From Bradyrhizobium sp. B124 (GTDB taxonomy: Bacteria; Pseudomonadota; Alphaproteobacteria; Rhizobiales; Xanthobacteraceae): a stretch of 64,000 bases of DNA. The notes beneath the pieces were generated by a model that was not told the origin of the DNA, searched no databases, and saw only the letters and a program-made list of their open reading frames with translations. The stretch lies in NCBI RefSeq assembly GCF_038967635.1, contig NZ_CP152413.1:3968001-4032000 (forward strand). The letters are read 5' to 3'. The position numbers and the translations under genes were made by a program. Positions 33,679-42,641 of the stretch are shown piece after piece (the stretch's first letter is position 1; every line of letters starts with the position of its first letter).

Positions 33679-34704
33679 CTAGCGCGCGGCCTCGAATCCG
33701 CCGAGCACCGCCGCCAGGTTGGCACCGAGGATGTCGGAGAGATAGCCGCCCTCCTGCACCAGCACGGTCGGCAGGCCGAAACGGGCGAGCGCCTCGCCGA
33801 TCCGGCGGAAGCCGTCGGTGGTGACGGCGAGGCCCGCGAGCGGGTCCTTCTCGGAGGCGTCGAGGCCGAGCGCGACCACGAGCGCGGTCGGCGCGAAGGA
33901 ACGGATCGCCTTCTCGGCCGCCGCGAGCGCCTTGATGTAATCGTCGTCGCCGGTGCCCTTGGCGAGGGGAATGTTGAGATTGGTGCCAAGGCCGGCCCCC
34001 GCGCCGCGCTCATGCGCATAGCCCCAGACGAACGGGTAGAAGAACGACGGATCGGCGTGGATCGAGACAGTGAAGACGTCCGGCCGCTCGTAGAAGATGC
34101 CCTGCGTGCCGTTGCCGTGATGCACGTCGACATCGAGGATCGCGACGCGCTCGTGCTTCTGGCGCAGATGCTCGGCCGCGATCGCGCTGTTGTTGAGGAA
34201 GCAGAAGCCGCCGGCGAGATCGCGATAGGCGTGGTGACCGGGCGGACGGCACAGCGCGTAGACGGCGTCCTCGTCGTCGAGCACCATCTGCGCCGCGGTG
34301 ACCGCGACGTCGCTCGAGGCGCAGGCGCCGGCCCAGGTGCCGGGTCCGATCGGAGCCGCGGTGTCGACCGTATGCCAGCCGAGCTTGCCGACGATGTGGG
34401 TGGGATAGGTGCCGGCGTTGCGCACCGGATGCATGTTCGCGATCATCTCCGGCCCGGCATTGCCGAGCGCCGACCATTCGTCCCAGGCATCGGCGAGAAA
34501 GCTCAGATATTCCGGACTGTGCACCCGCGCCCGCGGGCCCTGCCCGAATTTGGTCGGCTCGATCAGCGTGTGCTTGCCGGCCTTCAGGCCCGCCAGCAGG
34601 CGGTCGGCGCGCTCGGGCTGCTCGGTGGTGCGCTGGACCACACCGCGGACCAGGAAGAATTGCGGATCATGGCTGCGGTGCAGATCACTGTAGACGGCCT
34701 TCAC
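33679..34704 (-). CDS. Acetylpolyamine amidohydrolase / histone-deacetylase-family enzyme
   Basis: 341 residues, the same length as the Mycoplana acetylpolyamine amidohydrolase. It shows RPPGHHAYRD (catalytic His pair 157/158), LDVDVHHGNGTQ (zinc ligands D193 and H195), IHADPSFFYPF and GLDASEKDPLAGL (third zinc Asp). It probably removes acetyl groups from acetylated polyamines or similar amides in the cytoplasm. The start is GTG 34704 behind AGGAG. It is divergent from a TetR gene that presumably controls it. Confidence 0.87.
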   Translation of the reverse strand: MKAVYSDLHRSHDPQFFLVRGVVQRTTEQPERADRLLAGLKAGKHTLIEPTKFGQGPRARVHSPEYLSFLADAWDEWSALGNAGPEMIANMHPVRNAGTYPTHIVGKLGWHTVDTAAPIGPGTWAGACASSDVAVTAAQMVLDDEDAVYALCRPPGHHAYRDLAGGFCFLNNSAIAAEHLRQKHERVAILDVDVHHGNGTQGIFYERPDVFTVSIHADPSFFYPFVWGYAHERGAGAGLGTNLNIPLAKGTGDDDYIKALAAAEKAIRSFAPTALVVALGLDASEKDPLAGLAVTTDGFRRIGEALARFGLPTVLVQEGGYLSDILGANLAAVLGGFEAAR

Positions 34705-34752
34705 GGGATACTCCTGTTCGGTGAGCAGTTGAGCTGAGCCTTCGCTGGCGAG

Positions 34753-34765
34753 TTGTACAGTACCA
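34753..34765. promoter_or_regulatory. Candidate TetR operator in the amidohydrolase/TetR divergent region
   Basis: TTGTACAGTACCA has 6-base arms matching at five positions around one central base. It lies 48 bases upstream of the amidohydrolase start and about 90 upstream of the TetR start, a usual place for a shared operator. Short, so only suggestive. Confidence 0.35.
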
Positions 34766-34855
34766 GCGGCGGCGATGATCTGAAACAGCGCGCGATTTCA
34801 TGCTATGTCCGCAGGCAGCGCAATGATTCAAACACGCAGGAGACGAATCCCGGCC

Positions 34856-35467
34856 ATGGCGGGAAGCAAGGCGGAGACGGAGGATACGACAGCGGGGCGG
34901 CGCGGCCGGCCGCGCTCTGCCGCGACCACGGCCGCGATCCTGCACAGCGCCTATGCGCTGATGGCGACCACCGGCCTTGCCGCCACCACCATCGACGCGA
35001 TCGCCAGACATTCCAACGTCTCGAAGATGACGATCTACAAATGGTGGCCGTCGCGCGAGGCCTTGCTGATCGATGCCTTCCTCGACCAGGCCTCGCGCGC
35101 GGTGCCGCTGCCTGAAGCGGGCCATCCGGTGGCCCGCATCCGCCGCCACGTCGCGACCTATGTCGAGGCGTTGCAGGGCGAGTTCGGGCGGGTGCAGCTC
35201 GCGGTGATCTCGGAATGCATCTCGCAGACCGGCACGGCGGAATTGTTTTACGAGCGCTACCTCGGCCTTCGTCGCGCCAGGATGCTGGAAATCATCGCCG
35301 CCGGCCAGAAGGACGGCAGCATCGGCGCGCCGGGCGTCCCCGGCGATATCTATGACGCGATCTACGGCAGCCTGTTCTATCGCTATGTCTTCGGCATCAA
35401 GCCGCTGACGCCGGCCTATGCCCGTAACCTCGTCAATCTGGTGCTGCGGCCGCACGCCGAGGCGTGA
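34856..35467 (+). CDS. TetR-family regulator
   Basis: 203 residues. After a charged RRGRPRSAATTAAILHSAY lead, the helix-turn-helix reads TIDAIARHSNVSKMTIYKWW (about 43-62). The C-terminal domain is of the TetR_C type with YERYLGLRRARMLEI. The ATG at 34856 has AGGAG 13 bases before it; ATG 34823 is also in frame. It is divergent from the amidohydrolase and only three bases from the convergent desaturase stop. Confidence 0.85.
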   Translation: MAGSKAETEDTTAGRRGRPRSAATTAAILHSAYALMATTGLAATTIDAIARHSNVSKMTIYKWWPSREALLIDAFLDQASRAVPLPEAGHPVARIRRHVATYVEALQGEFGRVQLAVISECISQTGTAELFYERYLGLRRARMLEIIAAGQKDGSIGAPGVPGDIYDAIYGSLFYRYVFGIKPLTPAYARNLVNLVLRPHAEA

Positions 35468-35470
35468 ATA

Positions 35471-36421
35471 TCAAGCAGAGCGCTGCCGCTGACGGCGGAA
35501 CCAGGCCCAGGTCTCGCGCGTCACGGCGCGGTAGTTGCTGCCGCGATACACGATGTGGCCGTCGACGATGGCGTTCAGCTTCGGCAACGCATGAAACGGC
35601 ACCGTCGGATAGGCATGATGCTCGACATGATAGGGCATGTTCCAGGCGAACCATTTCATGATCCGGCCGGTCATCGTGGTGCGCGTGTTCTCGAACGCAC
35701 TCCGCGTCCGCTCGCAACCGGTGTGCTCTGCATAAAGATACGGGCGCAAGATGAGCTGACCGGCGAGCAGCGGCACGATCCACACCCAGAGCAGGATCGC
35801 CCTGTGCAGCGCAAGCGATACCGCGAGCAACAGCAGATAACCTGCGAGATAAAGCCTTGCCTCCTGCACGATCGAGGCGCGCTTGTGCTGCGGAATCCAC
35901 GGCACGATCACCTTCCCAGTGAGTGCATGCCGGAACATCAGCCGGATCCGGACCAGCACCTGCAACAGTCCCGAATAGGCGATCGCGAGCTGGGTGTCCG
36001 ACACAGGCTTGGGACCGACGATCAGCTCGGGGTCCTTCTCCGGATCCTGGGTGTAGCGATGATGGTCCCAGTGAAACAGGCAGTAATATTGGTAAGGCAA
36101 TCCGATCATGAAGGCGGACAGGTTGCCAACCACAAGATTGAGCGCGTGGCTGCGGAACGCCGTCTTGTGCGCGGTCTCGTGCACCACCATGAACAGGAAC
36201 GCGACGAAATAGCCCTGGATGGCAATCAGCGGCACCGCCCACACGAGACCATAGCGCGACGAGATCAAGGAGATCAACGCGCCGACAACAGCGATCATCC
36301 CGTAATGGCTGGCCGCACGCACCGCGCCGGCAAGGTTCGACTTGGTCGACAGGTCGCGCAAGGTCAGCGGGCTGAGCGGCTTCAGGCGGGGTCCGGCATC
36401 ACTGGTCTCTGCGGTGCTCAT
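35471..36421 (-). CDS. Membrane fatty-acid desaturase / hydroxylase
   Basis: 316 residues with four or more hydrophobic helices and the three His boxes HETAHKT (81-87), HWDHH (117-121) and HVEHH (about 267), which bind the diiron centre of membrane desaturases. The substrate may be a lipid acyl chain or another hydrophobic compound. It starts 14 bases after the MetX-like hydrolase gene, an unusual pairing that suggests a joint role in modifying and releasing or transferring an acyl or ester compound. Confidence 0.85.
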   Translation of the reverse strand: MSTAETSDAGPRLKPLSPLTLRDLSTKSNLAGAVRAASHYGMIAVVGALISLISSRYGLVWAVPLIAIQGYFVAFLFMVVHETAHKTAFRSHALNLVVGNLSAFMIGLPYQYYCLFHWDHHRYTQDPEKDPELIVGPKPVSDTQLAIAYSGLLQVLVRIRLMFRHALTGKVIVPWIPQHKRASIVQEARLYLAGYLLLLAVSLALHRAILLWVWIVPLLAGQLILRPYLYAEHTGCERTRSAFENTRTTMTGRIMKWFAWNMPYHVEHHAYPTVPFHALPKLNAIVDGHIVYRGSNYRAVTRETWAWFRRQRQRSA

Positions 36422-36435
36422 GGTCGTCTCACCTG

Positions 36436-37473
36436 TCAGCGTTGCAAGAGCGCCGAGATTTCGGCGTTGATGAAGGCGCGGTCTTCGGCGTTGTTGACGG
36501 GATTGCCGGCGCGGTGCCCGTGGATCGAGCGGATCGGATGCAGCGCCGCGGAGCGGGCATTGACCAGGCGGCCGAGTTCGTCCTCGTTGTCGCGCGGATC
36601 GAAGTAGCGGTCGGTACGGCCGGGCATCAGCAGCACATGCGCCTTGATCGCCGCCATTGCGCGGTCGAAGTCACCGCCGAATTCGTCGCAGCGGCTGATA
36701 TCGCCGGCCTGCCAGATCGCAATCTGCGCCAGCAGATTGTTCGCATCGCGCCGCGCGAAGGCCCCGTCCCAGGATCCCGCGAGGTAGTCTTCCAGCGAGT
36801 TGAAGCCGGCGTCGCGCCAGGATTCCTCGCGAAAAAACTCGTGCGACATCGCCCAGCCGGCATAGACGCGCCCCATCGCGCGAAGGCCCATTGTCGGCTT
36901 GGTGACGAAGTATCCATCCCGATAAGCGGGATCGGCGGTCAGCGCGGCCTTCACGCCTTCGAGGAAGACATGATTGTAAGGCGAGCACCGCGCGCTGCCG
37001 CAGACCACCGCTGCGCGCTCCACCATGTCAGGATAGCGCGCGGCCCAGTGATAGGCCTGCATGCCGCCCATCGACCAGCCGTAGACCAGCGCGAGCTTGG
37101 TCACGCCGAACCGCTCGACCAGCAGCCGGCGCTGGATGGCGACGGCGTCATGATAGGTGAAGGCTGGGAACGGTGCGCCGCCGAGCAGCTCGCTCGAATT
37201 CGACGGCGAGGATGACAGGCCGTTGCCGAACAGGTTCGCGATGATGATGAAGTAGCGCTCGGGATCGAGCGCCCCGCCCGGCCGCACCAGCCATTCGATG
37301 TCGTAATGCTGTGCCGCGAACGACGTAGGATAGAGAATGACGTTGTCCTTGGCCGCATTCAGCGTGCCGTAGGTCTTGTAGGCGAGCGCAAGCTGCGGAA
37401 ACACCGCGCCGCCCTGCAAGGTCACCTCGCCTGCCTCGAACACCTCATAGTCGCGTGACGTGGTCATGCGCAT
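36436..37473 (-). CDS. Alpha/beta hydrolase of the MetX (homoserine acetyltransferase) family
   Basis: 345 residues. It has the MetX-type lead (LALAYKTYGTLNAAKDNVIL, then YFIIIANLFGNGLSSSPSN), the nucleophile elbow GWSMGG with S134, a C-terminal Asp in GRTDRYFD and His in HGHRAGNP, so the triad looks complete. The segment GxGxSxSP that true MetX enzymes use differs (NGLSSSPSN), so acetylation of homoserine is not assured; hydrolysis or another acyl transfer is possible. The start at 37473 has GAGG upstream. Confidence 0.78.
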   Translation of the reverse strand: MRMTTSRDYEVFEAGEVTLQGGAVFPQLALAYKTYGTLNAAKDNVILYPTSFAAQHYDIEWLVRPGGALDPERYFIIIANLFGNGLSSSPSNSSELLGGAPFPAFTYHDAVAIQRRLLVERFGVTKLALVYGWSMGGMQAYHWAARYPDMVERAAVVCGSARCSPYNHVFLEGVKAALTADPAYRDGYFVTKPTMGLRAMGRVYAGWAMSHEFFREESWRDAGFNSLEDYLAGSWDGAFARRDANNLLAQIAIWQAGDISRCDEFGGDFDRAMAAIKAHVLLMPGRTDRYFDPRDNEDELGRLVNARSAALHPIRSIHGHRAGNPVNNAEDRAFINAEISALLQR

Positions 37474-37512
37474 TCGACCTCGAACAGCAGGCGCGGCGCT
37501 GCGCGCTCAATA

Positions 37513-37527
37513 ACTGTACTTATAGTA
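37513..37527. promoter_or_regulatory. Inverted repeat TGTACTTATAGTACA between hydrolase and gudP
   Basis: Six-base arms TGTACT/AGTACA around three bases, 39 bases upstream of the MetX-like start and about 150 upstream of gudP. The TGTAC half-site recurs in the other TetR-linked sites of this window (30467, 34753), so a TetR-type repressor, perhaps the one at 34856-35467, may bind here. Confidence 0.4.
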
Positions 37528-37678
37528 CACTAATTGGGAACCGAAGCAAGAGCGGCGAAGGTGGCATCGCACCGGGCCGATCCATTCAAAATCGGTATCG
37601 ATCAATACCCGTTTCGGCTTGGACCCATTGCCGTCATCTCTCTAGGACAGACCCCGAGGAAATCTTAAGGAGGCGCGA

Positions 37679-39016
37679 ATGAGCGCAATTGTGTCCGCCA
37701 CGGACGCGCGGCGATCCCGCGTCCGGCTGTTGATCGTGACGATGCTGTTTCTCGTCACCACCGTGAACTATGCCGACCGCGCCACGCTCTCGATCGCCGG
37801 CCCTGCCCTCTCCAAGGAACTGCATCTCGACCCCGTCGCGATGGGTTACGTGTTCTCGGCGTTCGGATGGTCCTATGTGATCGCGCAGGTGCCGTGCGGC
37901 TGGCTGCTCGACCGCTACGGTTCCAAATGGGTCTATGCGATCAGCATCATCGTCTGGTCGATCTTCACCGCGATGCAGGGTCTGACCGGGTTCCTCTCCG
38001 CGGGCGCGGCCGTGGCCCTGCTGTTCGGGCTGCGCTTCCTGGTCGGCTTCGCCGAAGCGCCATCGTTCCCGGCCAATGCCCGCATCGTCGCGGCCTGGTT
38101 CCCCGGCAATGAGCGCGGCACCGCATCGGCGTTCTTCAACTCCGGACAGTATTTCGCGACCGTGATCTTCGCGCCGCTGATGGGCTGGATCGCGCACGAA
38201 TACGGCTGGCGCCACGTGTTCTACGTGATGGGCGGGCTCGGCATCATCATGGGCATCGCCTGGATCAAGACGATCTACGAGCCGAAGGACCATCCCGGGA
38301 TCAACGAGGCCGAATTCGACTACATCAAGCGGGGCGGCGCGCTGGTCGACATGGATGCGGCGAAGGCCGGCAAGACGCAGGACAGCGGCCCGAGCTGGGG
38401 CCATATCCGCCAGCTGCTGGCCAACCGCATGATGCTCGGCGTCTATATCGGCCAGTACTGCATCAACACGCTGACCTACTTCTTCCTGACCTGGTTCCCG
38501 GTCTATCTGGTGAAGGAACGCGGGCTCTCGATCCTGCAGGCCGGTTTCGTCGCGACGTTGCCGGCGCTGTGCGGCTTCGTCGGCGGCGTGCTCGGCGGCG
38601 TGATCTCGGACTACCTTCTGCGCCGCACCGGCTCGCTGACCATGGCGCGCAAGATCCCGATCGTCGGCGGCATGCTGCTCTCGATGGTGATCGTCGCCTG
38701 CAACTACGTCGACAGCCAGGCGCTGGTGGTCGGCTTCATGGCGCTCGCCTTCTTCGGCAAGGGCATCGGCGCGCTCGGCTGGGCCGTCGTCTCCGACACC
38801 TCGCCGAAGGAAGCCGGCGGCGTCTCCGGCGGCTTGTTCAATACCTTCGGCAATCTGTCCTCGATCACCACGCCGATCATCATCGGCTACATCCTCGCCG
38901 CCACCGGCTCGTTCAACGGCGCGCTGGTATTCGTCGGCGCCAACGCGCTGGTCGCGGCGATCGCCTATCTGTTCATCGTCGGCGAGATCAAGCGGGTGCA
39001 GCTGAAGGCGGCCTGA
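37679..39016 (+). CDS. gudP: Glucarate/galactarate MFS symporter
   Basis: 445 residues, about twelve transmembrane helices, anion:cation symporter family. It is very close to enterobacterial GudP over long blocks: NYADRATLSIAGPALSKEL, MGYVFSAFGWSYVIAQVP, GVYIGQYCINTLTYFFLTWF and AFFGKGIGALGWAVVSDTS. It imports D-glucarate and probably galactarate. The ATG at 37679 has AAGGAGG. It heads the sugar-diacid regulon that continues to garD, separated from the LysR gene by a repeat and a terminator. Confidence 0.93.
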   Translation: MSAIVSATDARRSRVRLLIVTMLFLVTTVNYADRATLSIAGPALSKELHLDPVAMGYVFSAFGWSYVIAQVPCGWLLDRYGSKWVYAISIIVWSIFTAMQGLTGFLSAGAAVALLFGLRFLVGFAEAPSFPANARIVAAWFPGNERGTASAFFNSGQYFATVIFAPLMGWIAHEYGWRHVFYVMGGLGIIMGIAWIKTIYEPKDHPGINEAEFDYIKRGGALVDMDAAKAGKTQDSGPSWGHIRQLLANRMMLGVYIGQYCINTLTYFFLTWFPVYLVKERGLSILQAGFVATLPALCGFVGGVLGGVISDYLLRRTGSLTMARKIPIVGGMLLSMVIVACNYVDSQALVVGFMALAFFGKGIGALGWAVVSDTSPKEAGGVSGGLFNTFGNLSSITTPIIIGYILAATGSFNGALVFVGANALVAAIAYLFIVGEIKRVQLKAA

Positions 39017-39040
39017 GCGGGCCGCCGACGTCTATCGCCC

Positions 39041-39126
39041 GTCATTGCGAGGAGCGACAGCGACGAAGCAATCCATGGCTCCGCATATGCCGCGCGATGG
39101 ATTGCTTCGCTTCGCTCGCAAAGACG
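39041..39126. repeat. Palindromic intergenic repeat after gudP
   Basis: CGTCATTGCGAGGAGCGA with GAAGCAATCCATGG faces a complementary CGATGGATTGCTTCGC and GCTCGCAAAGACG. This is one of the commonest dispersed palindromes in Bradyrhizobium and Rhodopseudomonas genomes. Confidence 0.65.
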
Positions 39127-39153
39127 GGGATGGAGTTGGGCACAAACCCAAAA

Positions 39154-39195
39154 CGGCGGCTTCGGCCGCCGCCTTTGTCTTCTTGTTTGTCTTCT
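39154..39195 (+). terminator. Rho-independent terminator of gudP
   Basis: Perfect stem CGGCGGC-TTCG-GCCGCCG at 39154-39171 with a stable UUCG-type loop, followed by a T-rich tail (CCTTTGTCTTCTTGTTTGTC). It separates gudP transcription from the LysR gene. Confidence 0.65.
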
Positions 39196-39209
39196 TGGCC
39201 AGTGGGAGG

Positions 39210-39265
39210 CATCGATGCTAGAATGTACAAATCCTCGCGCGATCCATTCCAGGCTAGCATCGATG
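39210..39265. promoter_or_regulatory. Paired inverted repeat CATCGATGCTAG overlapping the LysR start
   Basis: CATCGATGCTAG at 39210-39221 is exactly mirrored by CTAGCATCGATG at 39254-39265, with 32 bases between. The right arm contains the start codon of the LysR gene at 39263. Spaced arms of this kind fit autoregulation by a LysR tetramer. A related ATCGAT-centred repeat, GGTATCGATCAATACC, occurs before gudP at about 37592-37607. Confidence 0.55.
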
Positions 39266-40168
39266 TTCGACCTGAACCAGCTCCGCTGTTTCGTCACGGT
39301 GGCCGAGGAATTGCACTTCGGCCGCGCCGCGGCGCGGCTCAACATGACACAGCCGCCGCTGAGTCGGCAGATCCAGGTGCTCGAGCACATCATCGACGCG
39401 CCGCTGCTGGAGCGCACCAGCCGTTCGGTGCGGCTGACCCCGGCGGGGCGCAGCTTCCTGCCCGAGGCGCGGCGCATCCTCAAGCTCGCTGAATCCGCTG
39501 CGCAAGTCGCTCGCCGCATCGCGCTCGGCAAGACCGGCTCGCTCAAGATCGGCTTCACGGCCGCCGCTGCCTACGGCTTCCTGCCCGATCTGATCGCGGC
39601 CGCCCGTTCCCGCCTGCCCGAAGTCGATTTTTCCCTGAAGGAGATGGTGTCCGGCGACCAGTTCGAGGCGCTCACCACAGGCCAGATCGATGCCGGCCTG
39701 CTGCGCCCGCCGATCGCGCGGCCGGAATTCGCCAGCCGGCGCGTTGTGGCCGAGCCGCTGCTCGCCGCGATCCCGAAGAAGCATCCGCTGGCTGCGGCCG
39801 AGACCGTCAGCATCAAGGATTTCGACGACCAGCCCTTCGTGATGTATTCGCCCTATGAGGCGCGCTACTTCCACGATCTGCTGGTGTCGCTGTTCACGCG
39901 CGCCGACGTGCTGCCGCGCTATATGCAGCATCTCAGCCAGATCCACTCGATCCTCGCGATGGTGCGCGCCGGGCTCGGCATCGCGATCGTGCCGGAGGCC
40001 GCCGCCAGCCTGAAGATCGCGGACGTCAAGTTGAAGCCACTGAAGCTGCGCACGCCGGTGCCGGTCGAGCTGTTCATGGTGTGGCGGCGCGATCACGAGA
40101 ACCAGTTGCTGCCGTCCTTGATCGAGATCGCAACCGAAATCGCCGCGCCGCATCTGCGCGGCGATTGA
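39263..40168 (+). CDS. LysR-type regulator of glucarate/galactarate catabolism
   Basis: 301 residues. The winged helix at 1-60 reads LNQLRCFVTVAEELHFGRAA and MTQPPLSRQIQVLE; a periplasmic-binding-like effector domain follows. It lies between gudP and kdgD in the same direction, 127 bases before kdgD, so it most likely activates this regulon with a sugar diacid or an intermediate as ligand. The ATG at 39263 is taken because it aligns with the usual N-terminus of the family. Confidence 0.87.
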   Translation: MFDLNQLRCFVTVAEELHFGRAAARLNMTQPPLSRQIQVLEHIIDAPLLERTSRSVRLTPAGRSFLPEARRILKLAESAAQVARRIALGKTGSLKIGFTAAAAYGFLPDLIAAARSRLPEVDFSLKEMVSGDQFEALTTGQIDAGLLRPPIARPEFASRRVVAEPLLAAIPKKHPLAAAETVSIKDFDDQPFVMYSPYEARYFHDLLVSLFTRADVLPRYMQHLSQIHSILAMVRAGLGIAIVPEAAASLKIADVKLKPLKLRTPVPVELFMVWRRDHENQLLPSLIEIATEIAAPHLRGD

Positions 40169-40295
40169 TGCAGATTGTGCATCGCTCGATACCGCGTTTG
40201 GCTTGGACGCGCATCGAAGCATTCCCTAAGAATTCGGCCATGGACGCGCGCTGCTCGCGCATCCCTGATCCCAACATCATTCAAGGAGTGGCGCC

Positions 40296-41237
40296 ATGAG
40301 CAAGATGACCCCTCAGGAAATGGCCGCGAGAATCGGTGGCGGCCTCCTGTCGTTTCCCGTGACCCCGTTCAAGCCGGACTATTCGTTCGACGAGGTGACC
40401 TATCGCGCCAACATGGACTGGCTGTGCGGCTATGACGTCGCCGGCCTGTTCGCCGCCGGGGGCACCGGCGAGTTCTTCTCGCTGACGCCGTCTGAAGTTC
40501 CGCACGTCGTGAAGATCGCGGTCGAAGAGACCAAGGGCCGCGTTCCCGTGCTGGCCGGCACCGGCTACGGCACCGCAATCGCGCGCGAGATCGCGGTTGG
40601 CGCCGAAAAGGCCGGCGCCGATGGCCTCTTGCTGCTGCCGCCCTATCTCACCCATGCCGAGCAGGACGGCCTCGCCGCCCATGTCGAGGCGGTGTGTTCG
40701 TCGGTCAAGATCGGCGTCATCGTCTACAACCGCGACAATGCGATCCTGCAGCCCGATACGCTGGCGCGCCTCTGCGAGCGCTGCCCGAACCTCGTCGGCT
40801 ACAAGGACGGCATCGGCGACATCGAGCTGATGACCCGCGTCTACACCAGGCTCGGCGACCGCCTGACCTATATCGGCGGCCTGCCGACGGCAGAGACCTT
40901 CGCGCTGCCCTATCTCGACATGGGCGTGACCACCTATTCGTCGGCGGTGTTCAACTTCGTGCCGGAATTCGCGATCAGGTTCTACGCGGCAGTACGCCGG
41001 CGCGATCATCAGACCATCCATGCAGGCTTGAAGGATTTCATCCTGCCGCTGATCGCGATACGCAACCGCAAGAAGGGCTATGCGGTCTCGATCATCAAGG
41101 CCGGCATGAAGGTGATCGGCCGCCATTCCGGCCCGGTGCGGCCGCCGCTCACCGATCTCACCGAGCAGGAGATCGCCGAGCTCGCGGCGCTGGTGGCTAA
41201 GCTGCCGCAGGCCGCGACCCAGCAGGCGGCGGAATAA
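40296..41237 (+). CDS. kdgD: 5-dehydro-4-deoxyglucarate dehydratase
   Basis: 313 residues, dihydrodipicolinate-synthase superfamily barrel. The Schiff-base Lys is K170 in VGYKDGIGD, with Y144 in VIVYNRDN and the [10 protein letters not shown] loop at about 55-64. It dehydrates and decarboxylates 5-dehydro-4-deoxy-D-glucarate to 2,5-dioxopentanoate. AAGGAG stands eight bases before the ATG. Its place before gudD and the semialdehyde dehydrogenase gives the complete non-enterobacterial route to 2-oxoglutarate. Confidence 0.92.
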   Translation: MSKMTPQEMAARIGGGLLSFPVTPFKPDYSFDEVTYRANMDWLCGYDVAGLFAAGGTGEFFSLTPSEVPHVVKIAVEETKGRVPVLAGTGYGTAIAREIAVGAEKAGADGLLLLPPYLTHAEQDGLAAHVEAVCSSVKIGVIVYNRDNAILQPDTLARLCERCPNLVGYKDGIGDIELMTRVYTRLGDRLTYIGGLPTAETFALPYLDMGVTTYSSAVFNFVPEFAIRFYAAVRRRDHQTIHAGLKDFILPLIAIRNRKKGYAVSIIKAGMKVIGRHSGPVRPPLTDLTEQEIAELAALVAKLPQAATQQAAE

Positions 41238-41268
41238 GCCGGACGGCCAACGACCAAGGGAGGAGCAG

Positions 41269-42624
41269 ATGATTCAGGACACGATCCGCACCGGCTTTGC
41301 CGGCGCCCCCGTCGTCACGGCGATGGAGGTGATCCCGGTCGCCGGCCGCGACGGCATGCTCCTCAATCTGAGCGGCGCACATGCGCCGTTCTTCACCCGC
41401 AACCTCGTGGTCCTCACCGACAATTCCGGCCACACCGGCGTCGGCGAGGTGCCGGGCGGCGAGAAGATCCGCAAGACGCTCGAGGACGCCCGCGACCTCG
41501 TCGTCGGCCAGACCATCGGCGCCTGCAACAACATCCTGGCGTCGATGCGCCGGACCTTCGCCGACCGCGACGCCGGCGGCCGCGGCAAGCAGACTTTCGA
41601 CCTGCGCGTTACCATCCATGCAGTTACCGCGGTGGAATCCGCGCTGCTCGATCTGCTCGGCCAGCATCTCAATCTTCCGGTCGCAGCGCTGCTCGGCGAA
41701 GGCCAGCAGCGCACGAGCGTCGAGACCCTCGGCTATCTCTTCTTCGTCGGCGACCGCAGGAAGACCAGCCTTCCTTACGTCGAGGGTGAGACCGGCAAGG
41801 CGGACTGGTTCAACCTGCGCCATCAGGCAGCGATGACGCCGGAGGCGATCGTGCGCCTCGCCGAGGCGACGCAGGCGCATTACGGCTTTGCCGATTTCAA
41901 GCTCAAGGGCGGCGTGCTCAAGGGCGAAGAAGAGATCGAGGCCGTCACCGCGATCGCCAAGCGCTTTCCGAAGGCCCGCGTCACGCTCGATCCGAATGGC
42001 GCCTGGTCGCTCGACGAGGCGATCCGGCTTTGCAGCAACATGCATGGCGTGCTCGCCTATGCCGAGGACCCCTGCGGCGCGGAGGCCGGCTTCTCCGGCC
42101 GCGAGATCATGGCCGAGTTCCGCCGCGCCACGGGGCTACCGACCGCGACCAACATGATCGCGACCGACTGGCGCCAGCTCTCGCATGCGCTTCGGCTCGG
42201 GGCGGTCGACATTCCACTCGCCGATCCGCACTTCTGGACCATGCAGGGCTCGGTGCGGGTGGCGCAGACCTGCCGCGACAACGGCCTGACCTGGGGCTCG
42301 CACTCCAACAATCATTTCGACATTTCGCTCGCGATGTTCACCCATGTCGGCGCCGCGGCGCCCGGCAAGGTGACCGCGATCGACACTCACTGGATCTGGC
42401 AGGACGGCCAGGCGTTGACCAAGGAGCCGCTGCAGATCAAGGGCGGCAAGATCGCGATCCCGGATCGGCCGGGCCTCGGCATCGAGCTCGATCGCGCTGC
42501 CATCGAGGCGGCGAACGCGCTATACAAGCAGCATGGCCTCGGCGCCCGCGACGATGCGCTGGCCATGCAGTTCCTGATCCCCGGCTGGACCTTCGACGAC
42601 AAGCGTCCCTGCCTCGTGCGCTAA
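41269..42624 (+). CDS. gudD: Glucarate dehydratase
   Basis: 451 residues, mandelate-racemase/enolase superfamily. Catalytic features are K211 and K213 (DFKLKGG), metal ligands D241, N243 (LDPNGAW) and E266 (AEDPCG), and H345 in [12 protein letters not shown]. It dehydrates D-glucarate (and usually L-idarate) to 5-dehydro-4-deoxyglucarate. It starts 31 bases after kdgD and is followed after 17 bases by the semialdehyde dehydrogenase. Confidence 0.94.
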   Translation: MIQDTIRTGFAGAPVVTAMEVIPVAGRDGMLLNLSGAHAPFFTRNLVVLTDNSGHTGVGEVPGGEKIRKTLEDARDLVVGQTIGACNNILASMRRTFADRDAGGRGKQTFDLRVTIHAVTAVESALLDLLGQHLNLPVAALLGEGQQRTSVETLGYLFFVGDRRKTSLPYVEGETGKADWFNLRHQAAMTPEAIVRLAEATQAHYGFADFKLKGGVLKGEEEIEAVTAIAKRFPKARVTLDPNGAWSLDEAIRLCSNMHGVLAYAEDPCGAEAGFSGREIMAEFRRATGLPTATNMIATDWRQLSHALRLGAVDIPLADPHFWTMQGSVRVAQTCRDNGLTWGSHSNNHFDISLAMFTHVGAAAPGKVTAIDTHWIWQDGQALTKEPLQIKGGKIAIPDRPGLGIELDRAAIEAANALYKQHGLGARDDALAMQFLIPGWTFDDKRPCLVR

Positions 42625-42641
42625 CAAGAAAGGTTGGAAAC

